The position numbers were made by a program, and so were the translations under genes. Under the pieces are notes generated by a model. The model was not told the DNA's origin, searched no databases, and saw nothing but the letters and a program-made list of their open reading frames with translations. A stretch of 64,000 nt of DNA from Himantopus leucocephalus (lineage: Eukaryota; Chordata; Aves; Charadriiformes; Recurvirostridae), in contig RSEF01000003.1 in NCBI GenBank assembly GCA_003993805.1, forward strand, positions 88,054,153 to 88,118,152, in the 5' to 3' direction. Positions within the stretch are counted from its first letter, which is position 1; each line of letters begins with the position of its first letter. Positions 51,201-63,287 of this stretch are shown piece after piece.

Positions 51201-54200
51201 ACAAATTTTTTAAAGTGCATAACATTCCTATTTAGAAAATATTGGAGCCATTTTTGGAAACAGAGTTGCTAAGGGAGAAAAGCAAAGAAAACAGCTCTGC
51301 AGAGCACTGTGGTCTTGGTGATCTGAGCTTAGCGATCCGAAATCCACTAGAGCTCATTTTTATCCTTATTTCAATTCTGTGATGGTTTGGAGGAAGTTTA
51401 TAAACAATTCCAAGAAAATTCAATTTTTAAAAAATAACTTCAGCACTCTGTTTATAGTCCTTTTAAAAAACATTTTATCTTTAAAAACAAACCAGAAGGT
51501 AACTTCAAAACATTGGCAATGCATTTTATCTAACAGACAGGAATCAAGAGACTGTTTTCAAGAAAACAAAGATTATTTTTCATAGGCTTCATGGCAAGTT
51601 GATGTGTTTTCTAAGCTCACAAATACCCACTCTCCTTTCCAGCACTCAGAAGAAACATCTTGTTTCAAACACGTGGTTTGGTTTCCATTACTGAATAGCA
51701 CACTTTGGCTGAGCCATGGTCTGCGTCAGGCCCCCTGAGCAGCACAGATACTGCCTGGGGTTTCCCAGCCCACGCGTCACCGCTGCACTGTGGCAAATTC
51801 AGTGGTGGCAGCAGCCACTCTTTGAGAAAAAGGGGAGGGGCAAAAATTTTCTTTTTTTCTCTTTACAGCCAGGCTCAGCGTACTTTCTAATAGGTGGTGA
51901 GGGTGATACATTATGGCTATTAATTTTCTTTGTCATCCATGTGGTTTCATGCTGTGAGGTGAAGAGCTGACGCAGGCTTGCTGACCGCCATGACTCTATG
52001 CATGCCCAATCCATTCAGGAGCTCGTGTGTCTGACCACTGCTCTGTTCAGAGATTGCACAGTGTAGAGAAGTAGTTGATTTGGGAGTATCTCCAGCTGGA
52101 GAAGGGTTTAGTGAGCCAGCTTATCTGAGGCTGATCTGCAGGGTCAGATGCTAACTTGTAATGGCACGGTGATTGGTCTCTCTGGCTATATCTCTACTAG
52201 GAAAGCAAGCAGTGCCAAGCCTTATTCTCTGCTCCTGAGGCCAGCTAGTGTAATCCAGAAATATACTGTATAAACCATGCAAGCCCCGTAAGTCTTCTTA
52301 CTAACAGGATGGCAACATCCAAACTGCATTTTGGGAACAGTCTGGGAAAGCTGAAAACTCTGAGACTGTAACCCAGAGAATAGCTATGCTGAAGACAATG
52401 TGAAAATTAAGCTTACATCACCATGCTGAGGCCTGAGCCCTGGCACTGTTGAACTCATTGGGAAAGATCTAGACTCTGTGTCCAGAGATGAATACATACT
52501 TGGGTGATTATTTTTTGTATCTGCTCTGTGCACTAGATATGACTATGAACTTGAGAACAAGCTCACATATGTGCTTGGTTAATACTGTAGACATATGATA
52601 CTAACCCAAAACATACTGCGGCCAAGATCTGTCCATTTGCAGCAGCTCCTCAAAGAGGAGAAGATGCACAGAACATTACAGTTTTGGGTAAGTGGCTTAA
52701 AAAAGAAAATACTTTTATGTATTGAGCGGTTTGGGTAAAAAACAGATCTTCCCTTCTTTGTTATTCCAGGGGAGCCACAGTAAGGGGGCAAAAAAAGGGA
52801 AGAAAGAATACTAGATGTCCACCCACCAGCTTCAAACCTGAAAGAAAGTCACCTGCTCCAGTGGAGACTCAGAGAGTGTCTCCAGTCCTCCTCAAGTCAC
52901 ACTGTATGCGCCCTCACATTTGTTGGATATCTCTACATCCTGCATGTGTTGCCTTTTTCCTTTTCTCTTTCTTTGCTTGTTGTCAGAAGAAAGCACATAA
53001 GATGCCTCTCACTTCCAGGCTCTTGCATCCTAAGTATTCTTTTTTACTGCAGTTTGCTCTGAGCAGTGGTTCCTGCAGTGGAAGAGTAAGACTGCCTCTG
53101 GCCCGATTCCTAGATTTCCTGTGGTGCTAGTTACCTTCTCTGCTCAAGTGTCTGCCACAAATTTAATCCTTTCCCCAGATAGTTCATCTGTCCCCACTTT
53201 TCAAAAGCATTTCTGGAGACCGTGTCTGTTTTTCTGAAGAATAATTCTTGCATGCTGAAATCACAAGTACGACAAATGATCCTGTCCTTCAGCTAGGGAA
53301 TTTAAAAATCCTTCCAAAGTTACATGTAAATATCAGAGATCTCTGCTCTGAAATGTGCTTTGGTTCCCCTTCTGCTTCTTGGCCACAGGTAAAGGAAAAC
53401 AGACTCATTTTAAGTCTTAGTTTGTCTTGGTTCACAGTTTACATTAAATTACCTTATCAGTTGTTCCAATACCTTTGATATTATTTCTGGCAATCATGCC
53501 TCATTGACTTCTCACCTCTCATCTACCTCATGAGATAGTGAAAGCAATCTTTGTCTTCTTTTTCTTTTTTAATCTCTAACTGCTAAGATCTGTAACTGAA
53601 TAGAGATACAGTTCTTGCTCCCGTTGTTTCCCTGGTTGTGCAAGGTTTGTCTAGAAATCTGGCATTCCTGCTGGCCAGTCTCTGAGTGTTGCTTTTTCCC
53701 TTTTCTTCCACTTCTTCTTCATGCTCCCTTCTCTGCTGTGGGTCTCTCTTGGCTGACCACCATTTCAGCTGCTGAATGTGAGGGACAAGTGCAAAAGGTG
53801 AAGAGCCAACCCATCCACTTTCTTATGGATTGGGATCCATTTGTTGGATTCTCTAGTGATTGATGCCCGGAGATGTTTGGATCATGCTAGAGCATTTTAA
53901 TTACTGAAGGCATTAATAGTGTTCCCCCTCTCTGCCCAGACAACCTCCTTCATGAAACCCATTGACTGTCAAGACTGCTGTTCTTCTGCCAGACTTGGCT
54001 GAACTCAGCCCCGGTGCTTCAAATTCATAGGGAGGAAAAACACACATGCATATTCGAGTCAAACTGGAAACTGAAACCCCTTATTGCTAGTGGGGGTGCT
54101 TCACTTGCAGCCAGCACATAATCCAAACTCCTCTTTCCTGCAGCCCCCAATCCTCTTTCCGACCTCCAAGCAGAAGAAAACATTGAAAGTGGAGTGTGAC

Positions 54201-54912
54201 TGAGGGATGGTCCTTACAGACTGTAGGCAGCAGTGGGGTTATGCCTCAGACTGCCCCTCACTCCATGATGCTAGTTTGCATTATTTCACATTGTCTGTTG
54301 GAAATAATGCACTCTCAGCTCCACGGAAAACAAAAGCCTGCGGGAGGTGGCTGAGAGCCTCATGGATTTTTCTGTTTTGCTAATCTTGTTGGTGAATCAG
54401 TCTGACTACTTGCTTAAGCTTACCCTCATTGTGCCATTTATCCTCAGCCTCAGGCAGGGGATGGATGTCATCATTTGTGTGCCAGGCTGCCATGCTAACA
54501 GTGGATTCTGGGCATGTTGATGTACCCTCTAAACAATACGGTTTTAAGGACTAACACAGCACCCTGCACCAAAACTTATACATGCCCTGAAAACAGGGTT
54601 TGGCCATCTTTTCACTGATGTGTAATACAACACAGTTCACACAAGTACTGTACGCACAGCAACCAGGGAACCCTCAGAGCAGTCAAAATATGATTAGCAG
54701 TAAAAACACACCCAGCCTCACCCGGTATTGTCTCTTTTCTCTGACAAACAGCCATCATTTAAGGTAAGGTCCTACAATGGCTTTATCAGCCACAAAAACA
54801 GTCCCCTAACCTGTGCGCTCTAGCATGCTGATGACAGATCTGATAATCGGGCAGGACTAAAGAACTGGAGTGCAGCTGTTATTTGCTTATTGAATGTCTC
54901 AGAGGAAAAGAT
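48261..54912. other. Long unique non-coding stretch, no gene recognised
   Basis: Over 6 kb of AT-rich, repeat-poor DNA. It contains a short (CA)n at about 48309-48321 and a locally GC-richer patch at 51705-51840. The many frames of 60-89 codons overlap each other on both strands and show no domain. The near absence of transposon remnants suggests constraint or low insertion tolerance, but that is inference. Confidence 0.5.
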
Positions 54913-54943
54913 ACAAACACACGCACACACACACATACACACA
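54913..54943 (+). repeat. Interrupted (CA)n microsatellite
   Basis: A CA-rich tract with interruptions (CACACG, CACATACACACA) of about 31 bp. This is a usual dinucleotide microsatellite. Confidence 0.85.
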
Positions 54944-54944
54944 A

Positions 54945-55130
54945 TTTAAGTGGCTCATTAATCCGAGGAGATGCCTTCCCTTTGACAGGCTGCACTGCAG
55001 CCAGAGGTAGGCAGCGCAAAAACCCTTTTCTTATCTGAGTAATTTGACAGACAAAACTCCAAGTGCTCAGTTAAAAATTACGGCTTCTCCACATTGCCCA
55101 ATAGGGCCTAAGTATTGTGGATTTTGATGC
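54945..55130. promoter_or_regulatory. Candidate conserved non-coding element
   Basis: A repeat-free segment with a TAATCC OTX/PITX-type core at 54959-54964, a CTGCACTGCAG block, TTGACAG (a TALE/MEIS-type TGACAG core) and ATTACGGC. The mix of intact developmental motifs in non-repetitive sequence resembles vertebrate enhancers. No alignment is available, so this remains a guess. Confidence 0.18.
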
Positions 55131-56257
55131 AAAAACATTGAGAACCCTTTTCTTTTTCCACCAACCAGTAGGGTGTTTCAAATTACAGTACTGTGCCAGG
55201 TCTCTGCTTTTCCTCTGTTAGAGGCAGTCCTTGGTGGTGAGACGCCTCCCAGAATTATTTCAAAAGTCTTTGGCAAATACCTGTATTTGCTGGGCCCACA
55301 AACTACAAAACTCATCTCCATGATGGACAACTGACTTGAAAACCTGTTTCCTTCATTACTCCCCTCTGCATAAGCTACTGAAAGTCTCAGTCAAAATATG
55401 TTCATGAAACCAAGCAGTTCCCTGGCAAACACTTCTTTGTATCTAGTCTCCTTGAAACTAGAAACCAGGCAAGTGCAAACTCTCCAGATGCCCTGGCAGT
55501 AAACAATCTGATTAAAATCTGCTTTTCCCATTAGACTTCCACAGTTCTTAATTATGCCAGTTCTGATTGCAGAGCACGGTGACACAGTAAAATATTTAGT
55601 TTGCCTCTTTATAAGCATGGACTCTGCAGGCAGATTACGTGACTATTTCAATATACTGAATGACATACCAAACTGATAACTCCAGCCTATCTCCCCTCCA
55701 AATGTCATCAAGAAAATTGCAATACTGTACGCTTTGTCAAATGTATTGACAAAGATTACAGAGCTGTCAACCAACACTGAGATTTGCAGATTTCATGAGA
55801 GGTATTTGATTCGTGGTATACCCGTGTCGCTGGAGAGATGCAAAAAAGGCAATTAATTGCTTCCTGCTGGGTGTTTTTCACACAAATAAAAAATACAGCG
55901 TATAAAAACACGGGTTTCCTGGTACAACTTAAAAAGTGTTTTCCAAATCACAGTATTGCTGCAGTTTGAACTCTGCATTCAGCAACGTGTAGTTTTCTAA
56001 CTCTGGCAGTACACAATGCTTGTTCTATCCACGGGCAGGACCAATCAGGGGTTTTCCTCCATGGATGTCATTGAAGAACTACATTTTTCAAAGATTTTTA
56101 AGTCCTGGCAAAATGTAGGCTGGGTATGGCAAGTAATTAAGAAGATACGTACCTAGGAAAGCATACTAAACAAATGAAGTCACAATAGTTATTTTTTGCC
56201 CCAGAATCAGATGGTGTTGTGAAAGGACAGAAATGACCAAGCAGAGCATTAAAATAG
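55131..56257. other. Unique non-coding stretch, nothing recognised
   Basis: Single-copy sequence up to the LTR. One 75-codon minus frame (55391-55618) is unrecognised. The last five bases (56253-56257, AATAG) are the left target-site copy of the LTR insertion. Confidence 0.55.
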
Positions 56258-56395
56258 TGTCGTGGTTTAGGCCAAATCGGCCACTGGGGATGTTGGGGAC
56301 CCCAGATAGGAGCGACAGATGCTCCCCTCTACCCCTCTCCAAAAAGAGAGGCAGAGGAGGGAAAAAGAGACTTACGAGTTTAGGACAAAAACTAC

Positions 56396-56401
56396 TTTAA
56401 T
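56396..56401 (-). terminator. LTR polyadenylation signal ATTAAA
   Basis: ATTAAA on the minus strand lies about 220 bp downstream of the LTR TATA box, where the R region of the element would be expected to end. Its use in the host is unknown. Confidence 0.5.
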
Positions 56402-56620
56402 AAGATACTACTAACAATAGAATGCAAAAGAAACAATGAAAGGTATACAAAACCGTCCTGCGCTCCCAAGATGACAACCACACGGGAACCGGATTCCGGA
56501 TCTGTATTCAAGACTGGGATCAAGGGCAGCCGCTTGAGAAAAAAAGAGCGAAAGAGCACAAGCGAGAGAGCGAGAGAGCAGAGGAGAGAAAAAGAGAGAC
56601 CTGTCCCTTTGATCCCTTTG

Positions 56621-56628
56621 CTTTTATA
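56621..56628 (-). promoter_or_regulatory. LTR TATA box TATAAAAG
   Basis: A consensus TATA box on the minus strand inside the solo LTR. Transcription would start roughly 25-30 bp further left and run out of the left LTR edge at 56258, toward decreasing coordinates. Confidence 0.6.
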
Positions 56629-56962
56629 CTGAGTATGATGCAGATGGGATGGAATACTCTGTTGGTCAGTTTTGGGTCACCTGGCCTGTCCGCTCCTCCC
56701 CGCAGGTGGGACCCCTCTGTGTTTTTCTGCTTTCGAACCTCCACAGGGCAAGCAACAAAGTTGGCTGGCCTTGGGTGTTACAGCAGTAAGTCTAAGCAAG
56801 AGCCTCCCCACATACCATGCCTGGGCTCAGCTATAAACATGGCTCTTATCACTCTGAGAGAGTGAATATTGTCTGCACAGTATGCAGTTAGAAGAGGCCT
56901 AGCTTAGAAGCAGAGTCACTGACCAAAATTGATCCTGTTTTACCTTAAACCAGGACAAATAG

Positions 56963-59900
56963 TCACCCAGATGAACACCATCCTGAAGCTTGCTCTTTTC
57001 AGTGACAAATATAGTGATCTGCTACTAGAATAGGAAAAGGCATGCACCAAGCAAGCAACGGTTACAGTTCAAAGCCCTGCCCCTTTGCATAGCCATTTTC
57101 ATAAGCATTTTAGATCTGATCGCTTCTCCTTCTAGGAGTGACTTTTGCATTCAGTCGTTGCCAAAAGAGGGTCATGACCAGACAACTCATCAGGACATAG
57201 CATGCTCCATTTCAGTGTTCATAAGGTAACAATTAGGGGTGTAGTTAACACTTTCTTAATGAAAGCTGCTTTATCAAGGATGGTGAGCAGACTAATGCTT
57301 ATCCTAATAGTTCAGAAAATCTCAGCTATGCCTTTTTTTTTTTTGTGCATTAGCCAATAAATAACTGCTTTATATTTTTAAGCTGTGTCCATCTTCCTAG
57401 CAGTCTTTAGGATGGTTTAAAGATGCTCAAGCAAACCAATGTAAAAGAGGGGTTGTAAAAGGGCCTGTATGAATTTTGCAATGAGGAGATAAGGGAAGGA
57501 GTCAAAGCCGAGGCCATGAAGGAAATGCAGGCGTCTCCTTTTCCAGGGAACATCAGTGAGTTTATGCCAGATTCCAGCCATTGACCTGCAATCATGTCTC
57601 CTCACCCTTCCTTACCAATGTGGGTGGGTTGCCCCACTGTTGCTTGACTTACTTCGTAGATCTAGATATTCCCTTACCTTTCCTTTGCCTTACCTCTGTG
57701 CTATCACAGACGTGATCCAAACAGATTTATCATTGACTTCACTGGAAGTTACGGTTGTCCCCTGCCAAGCATTTTATAAAACGCTTCTCAAGCCTTTGTG
57801 GAAGGTGGAGCTTCTTATTCTAACATCTCCATGAAACAAGGGATTTTCTTCCCCTTTAGAGATAAGATGTATTTCAGTATCTATGTATTCTACTGTTTTT
57901 TCCTCCCACTTATTGTAATAAGCATATTCTCTAAATATGTACTTTCTGTGAACCCTGTGACTCTTGGCAGCAACTGTATCTTTCTACATATTGCGTCAAC
58001 AGCTATGTCAGATGAAGGTAGAGTTTAAGTAATTGTTTTGCTAGCTGAAAGGCAAGCAGAAATAATTGTCTCTATCCTTTAGTGAAAGAAGGGAAGAAAA
58101 TCAGATCAAGTACAAGTTTAAAAGAAAAAACAGATAAGTAACTCAGCAAATAAGGAAGAAGAGATTTGCAAGTTACTTGTGATATGCTTACAGCCGAATT
58201 AATATGACAAGACACATTTTAACCATACAGAACCCTCGAACATATCTAAGGCTTTTCCATATGCAAATACAGTGAATTGTTGGTTCTTAGTTACATTTTA
58301 AGCCAAAGGAAAAATCCCTACCTGGCTGTAGGACCTAACTGATTGTTCTGGCATAAAAACTGGCAAAAATATAGCCTTTATGGGCTTCATAGATTTCCGT
58401 AAGTAATTTATTCTGGTATAGTGTTGCCATTGTTACTAAATGTATATAACTCTTCTGAGGGACTGGAGGCGATTCTTATTCATCCTTCAGTAAATGTGAT
58501 CATGATCTGACACTGCATTGATAGCGCTCCTCAATCTAGTTATAACTATTGTTCATTTACAAGAACAATGAGCAATTCATATTCAGATAGAAGAAAGGCT
58601 TTGCTTGCCTTATGTTTGGTATAATGTTGTCAGCTGGACAAAGGAAGATGTTATTGCTATTATACAATCAGCATGATATGTTATCTAAACAGTATTCGGT
58701 TTCTTTCTTTAATTTGCTAAGTGCTTCGTAATTTTCCTCCTACTGTGACCACTATTGGATTTACAGTTTACTACTGTTTACCATTTCCTCTACTGATTTT
58801 TGATTTCTTTGTCCATAGTTCACAGCAGTAAGTAATTGCTTCTCTGAACTTGCCCAAAACAGGTTTCTATCTTTGTTTCTGCATTTGAGGAGATTAGACT
58901 GATGTGATGGGACAAGCTGAAAATTTTCCATTTACAATCATTAATGCTTTTCCAGCATCTTAATGTGCAGGCATATTACTGCTTAAGATCTTTAGCTTTT
59001 CCTTTGAAAGCAAAGTACATTCCAGCAACTGGGTCACTCACCAGATTTTAGATTTTGATCATAAGTGGATCTGACTCAAGTCAATATGACTCAAATATCA
59101 CCCAAAAGACTGATTTTTTTGTAGGTTTATTGCAACTTTCCCTATATTTTCCTTGCATGCTGCAGACTTCTTAGCAGTAAGTTTTTTCCAGCAGTAACTG
59201 GAAAAGTTATTTTCAGATTCTGAAAAATGAATAACAAAAAAAATAATAATCAGGAAATCTGCTAACTGTGTAGAGAATTTGAATCTCCTATTGCAAAAAT
59301 AAGTAAAATCTTTTGTTTCAGTCCACATCAACCCACATATCAAGTAGCCCAAAACATTTAGTTATGTATCCCTTCAAAAAGAAACTTACACACTGCTTCC
59401 CTAAGATAGTGCTTCATAGCAGTTGCGATTCACTGTCTCCCACGGACTGAGGGCAATGGACTACATCTGCCATCTTGCAATGTGGAGTAGGTAGATCAAT
59501 CTGAATTATGCACCCAAATACCCAGAACAGTAGCCTGAACAGGCTGATACACAAAAGGTATGTCCTACAGGCACTTTGCATGTCTTTCATACGCCAAGAT
59601 TTCCACCCCAGCTCCTGCTTTTTAAGATGAGACCCTGATGCCAGTGGTGACTGTAGACATTTCGATATGGCTGATAATCAACTGGGAACAAAATAATATC
59701 ATGTAGCCTACTAAACAGTCATCTGATAGCAACTATTTTTATCTATATGAAAACCAGATGTCTGAACAGCACGTCTTAAATGATGCACACTTTCCTCTCT
59801 GGTTTACCACCTTGGAAAATGTGGTAGGGGAATCACGTCATTGCTTAAGTCATTCAGCAGCCTTGTCACATAACATTTGCAACACAACAGCAGCCACACA

Positions 59901-61344
59901 GGGTTTTTTTCACAGGTGTTAAATGCATCTGATGATGCAATAGACCTCTCGGGTATATGTACTTCCCAGCTAAAGAGCCTGCACAGCTTCAGGTTAAGAA
60001 AGTTGTCAACGCTCACAACACTGTGAGTCTCATGCTTTTGGGTGGTGCCCACGAGAAAGCACAGTTAGCTCCAGGAGCTTGCCAGAGCACCCTGCTGTTT
60101 CCACTTTTTGGCCACGAAGGAAAGCCACACCGTTTCTGTTGGAAACAGTTTTAGTAGCTGCCAGCAAAACTGCAGTTTCTCAGCAGTCTGTGAGCTGGGG
60201 AGCCCTTAGGCAGAGCAAAGCTGCCGCCCCGTTTCAGCAGTGCGTTCAACACATCTCTGCTCTGCTTAGAAAATAGCTACCATATTTCCAGAAGCCAACT
60301 TGGGACATCAGTGTTATCCGCTTTGCAGGCGGACTTGCATGTAGCGCAAAGCCATAGGGGATAGGCAACCATATAAACCAAGATTAACACCTCTGTCAAC
60401 TGACCAGCTCCACTGAGCACTCAGGGTTTCAGGGCCATCACACAAGACCTCCATGTTTACATAGTAATATCCTGGCAGTACACGATGGCCTTTTCCAAAT
60501 GCATCTTAAAAATCAAGTTCACTAAGAAAGCTTGTTCAAAGATATATTGCTAAAGTTCAGTAATTCCATGTAAATCCCTTTGCGGAAGTTGACTTCACTT
60601 CTACTTCAGATGTCCCATCTAAAATGTGAACATCAACCTCTGGTTGAACCTAATATGTGCAGAACATATGGACCCTGCATAGAAGTCTTCTGATGCAGTA
60701 TCTGTACTGCTTTAACAGAATTATCGTCTTACCTTTTCAACACAAAAAGCTGCTGGCATGCATGCTCTGATGAGCGTCTGTTTACCAGCTGTGTTCAAAG
60801 GGTTTGATAACATGTTATAAAACTCCAGCAGACTGAATAGCAGCTGTTCCATATCAATTTCATACATTTGGTCCAGAGAAAGGAGAGGATTTTACCAAGA
60901 AGAAAAATAGAGTAGCCAGTAATACCACCCCCCAAAAATTATATATTTTTAAAATAAGTTTTTAAATAACCATAACATCCTTTGGGGGCCCAAGGGACAG
61001 TTGTTTTCTAAGTGAATTTATCAATTATAATTTTTGCAAAGAGCAAAATGAAAGGAAGTGTCTTCTTTGATGCTGGGTATGACAAAGGAATGCAAATCCG
61101 AGGGCCGGATAACGGAGCACTGTGCATTCCATGCTGGTGCCCCACAAAATCCACTCTGTCGACATGATTATTTGGAATTTTCTTTCATAAATTTTAATGT
61201 GAGAAACATGGTCTTCTAGACAAACAAGAATGCAGGCGTATCCTCTGCATATCATTGGCATTTTAAACAGCCTCGGCCTCTCTCTTCTGAAATAAAAACA
61301 AGGAAGGAAGTGATTACTGCAGGATTTGTACACTGTGGAGCCCT
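56963..61344. other. Unique non-coding stretch, nothing recognised
   Basis: Single-copy AT-rich DNA. It has a T homopolymer near 57332-57342. A mildly CpG-richer patch lies near 60000-60350. The segment 61060-61310 is repeat-free with enhancer-like texture and carries a 122-codon minus frame (61025-61393) without any known domain. No gene is supported. Confidence 0.5.
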
Positions 61345-61636
61345 GCTGATAATGCTGATAATAATAAAGCCCTCTGTGTAGACGTGTTCTCACCAGGAGA
61401 ACTCAAAGAGGTCCTTTGTTTGCATGTTTGTTTTACAGAAGACGTTTGTACCATTAGTCCCTTTTTCCAGATGGTGAAGCCGAGGCATGNAGCTGATAAT
61501 GCTGATAATAATAAAACCCTCTGTGTAGACGTGTTCTCACCAGGAGAACTCAAAGAGGTTCTTTGTTTGCATGTTTGTTTTACAGAAGACGTTTGTACCA
61601 TTAGTCCCTTTTTCCAGATGGTGAAGCTGAGGCATG
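61345..61636. repeat. 145-bp direct duplication around a single N
   Basis: 61345-61489 and 61492-61636 are near-identical, with three substitutions by my count (AAAGCCC/AAAACCC, GAGGTCC/GAGGTTC, AAGCCG/AAGCTG), separated by the N at 61490 and one base. Copy length and offset (147) equal those of the duplication at 43276-43567, although the sequences are unrelated. This supports a technical cause. Confidence 0.92.
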
Positions 61637-61722
61637 GAGGAGTGAAACCTTGAAGGCATGGCCAGGAAAAGAATTCAAGCCTTCCAGCCCCCACGGTCTT
61701 ATCTCTACCCACTACACCATCT
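61345..61722 (-). mobile_element. Ancient MIR-like tRNA-derived SINE, split by a duplication
   Basis: Read on the minus strand from 61719, the element shows a perfect Pol III A-box match, TGGTGTAGTGG (61709-61719), and a degraded B box, GGCTTGAATTC (61671-61681). A MIR/CORE-SINE hallmark follows, GCCTCAGCTTCACCATCTGG and then AAAAAGGGACTAATGGTAC, and it ends in a TTATTATTATCAG tail. The order agrees with MIR-type SINEs of amniotes. The apparent length of about 378 bp is inflated by a 147-bp offset duplication around the N at 61490. Removing one copy leaves about 231 bp, close to the usual full MIR length of about 260 bp. It is surely inactive. Recognition rests on recalled consensus. Confidence 0.62.
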
Positions 61723-63287
61723 TGTTCTTTCATACACTAAAAGGGGATGTCACAATGGAAAATCTACAACATAACATTTCCTCCTTCTATGGAAGTACAT
61801 CTAAAGAACAGCTGTATTAGGGACTCCTTTTTGTAGCATAAACCAAGGGGCAGTTTAGGTGCCCAGGAACACGTCAGGGAAAAAAAGTTACTTAATCCAG
61901 TACAAAATAGCCAAAGCTTTTAGCCAGATAAAATATTTTTATTTCAGAAAATTTTGGCTGATAAACAAAATCTTTGATTCAACCTGTTAAAAAAAAAAAA
62001 AGCAGTATGTCTCAAAACAATGTTTTATTATGCACTGTTCCTGATGATGTAATTTACATACTCCGATCTCAGGCTGTACCTTACCATTACTGACACGTGT
62101 GGAGAAATGTTAAGGAGGAAAATACCAGTAAAAGAATTTTCTAAATTTGTGCCTGAAATGAAATATGAACTCTCCCTGCACACATGCACATTTTTAAAAA
62201 AAAAGTTATGTTCTGTGGAAATGCCAAGAAAAAACAAAAGTGTTACTGTATCACTGAATGTATTACAAGGAACAGAGAAAGCATACATACCTGGAATAAG
62301 TTGAGCATGCTACAGTGACTTGAATCTTCTTCGAAAGATTTTGCACAATTAAGGAAACTAGATATCATTGGAAAATAGTTTCCCTTTAGATGTCACCATG
62401 AGGATTTCCATAAAATCGGAAAAGGACGGTAGTTTTCTGAGGCAGAGGTAAAGAAATATGATTCTGAAATGTTGTCAGGATGTTCTGAAGAAAGGGGAAA
62501 CACTAAATACATGTAGGATTATTTGCATAAAATCAGCTACAACACAAATTTTCTTCATCCTGGGCACAAAAATACACAGATGATGTGGTCTGTGTCTTTT
62601 AATGCTGAGCGAGATATGAAAGCAACTGCTCTGACAGGTGCTTGTCTTGGTATGTGTGAGACCATCATAACGTGTAAGTTATGGAGATGGGAACAGAACA
62701 TTTGCAGCATTAAAAATCAATAACCATAGAAAGCAGCCAGGCTTTCATATAAAGCAGTCTGGTCACAGTTGTGTGAGCTGAATGGGTCTGACTTGTCACT
62801 GCATGACTCATGACCAACGAAGAGCTTAGGACATCTCTCAAATGTAAAATGTCGTAAAAGTAATGTGTCCCCTGAAAGCTGTCATTCTTGGTCAAATTTT
62901 CACTTGGCCACTAGTGATCCTTTAGCACTTGTTCAAACAATCGGGAAGCTCCGGTTTTAATAGTGCTCACGTTGCTGGCACAGGTGGAAATGAGTACTCC
63001 TCCGTCTCAACAGTAGCTGGACCTGAATGATCACAGAAAGAAATACAGCTTGGCCTCCCCCTATTCCTTTTACGTCAAGGAGTATAAAGAAAAGATTATT
63101 GACTGAAATCGTTGTAATCTTCCAACAAAACAAAATGCAACTAAAGTATCATAGATACTTGAGAGAATATTTTTGGACTCGTTGTTTACTTCTGACCAAA
63201 AGAATTTGCATCTGGACTGCTTAATGGATAAGGCATCAAGTTCTTTTCGTATCTTTCATCATGTGCCAAGGCTGATCATAGTGTAGC
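61723..63287. other. Unique non-coding stretch, nothing recognised
   Basis: AT-rich single-copy DNA with an A homopolymer near 61988-62000. The short frames at 62028-62304 lie on opposite strands and shadow each other. No gene or repeat was identified. Confidence 0.55.

Larger units (their letters stand above)
56258..56957 (-). mobile_element. Solo LTR of an ERVL-type endogenous retrovirus
   Basis: This is a complete 700-bp LTR. It begins TGTCGTGGTTTAGG and ends TTAAACCAGGACA, which form imperfect inverted termini with the canonical TG...CA ends. It is flanked by an exact 5-bp target-site duplication, AATAG, at 56253-56257 and 56958-56962; five-base duplications fit class III/ERVL elements. 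Read on the minus strand it has a TATA box, TATAAAAG (plus coordinates 56621-56628), then a pyrimidine-rich leader and an ATTAAA polyadenylation signal (TTTAAT at 56396-56401 on plus). That sets U3-R-U5 from right to left. The text TTTTATACTGAGTATGATG through GGTCAGTTTTGGGTCA matches a family common in bird genomes. No internal gag/pol/env or second LTR is present, so the provirus was lost by LTR-LTR recombination. The short frames inside it are not genes. Confidence 0.93.

Noticed and set aside
51377..51400. TGTGATGGTTTGG as the start of another ERVL LTR
   Set aside because: The following sequence does not continue like the LTR at 56258, and no matching CA end or target duplication was found.
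54913..54943. CA microsatellite as a functional Z-DNA element
   Set aside because: It is short, interrupted and ordinary for a vertebrate genome, with no promoter beside it.
43276..61636. 147-bp repeat offset as a nucleosome-length signal
   Set aside because: Both cases sit on single-N scaffold joins, so a read-length or overlap explanation is far simpler.
61314..61733. 139-codon minus frame containing an internal 49-residue-type repeat as a repeat protein
   Set aside because: The protein repeat is a direct consequence of the 147-bp assembly duplication around the N at 61490, and the DNA is a SINE.
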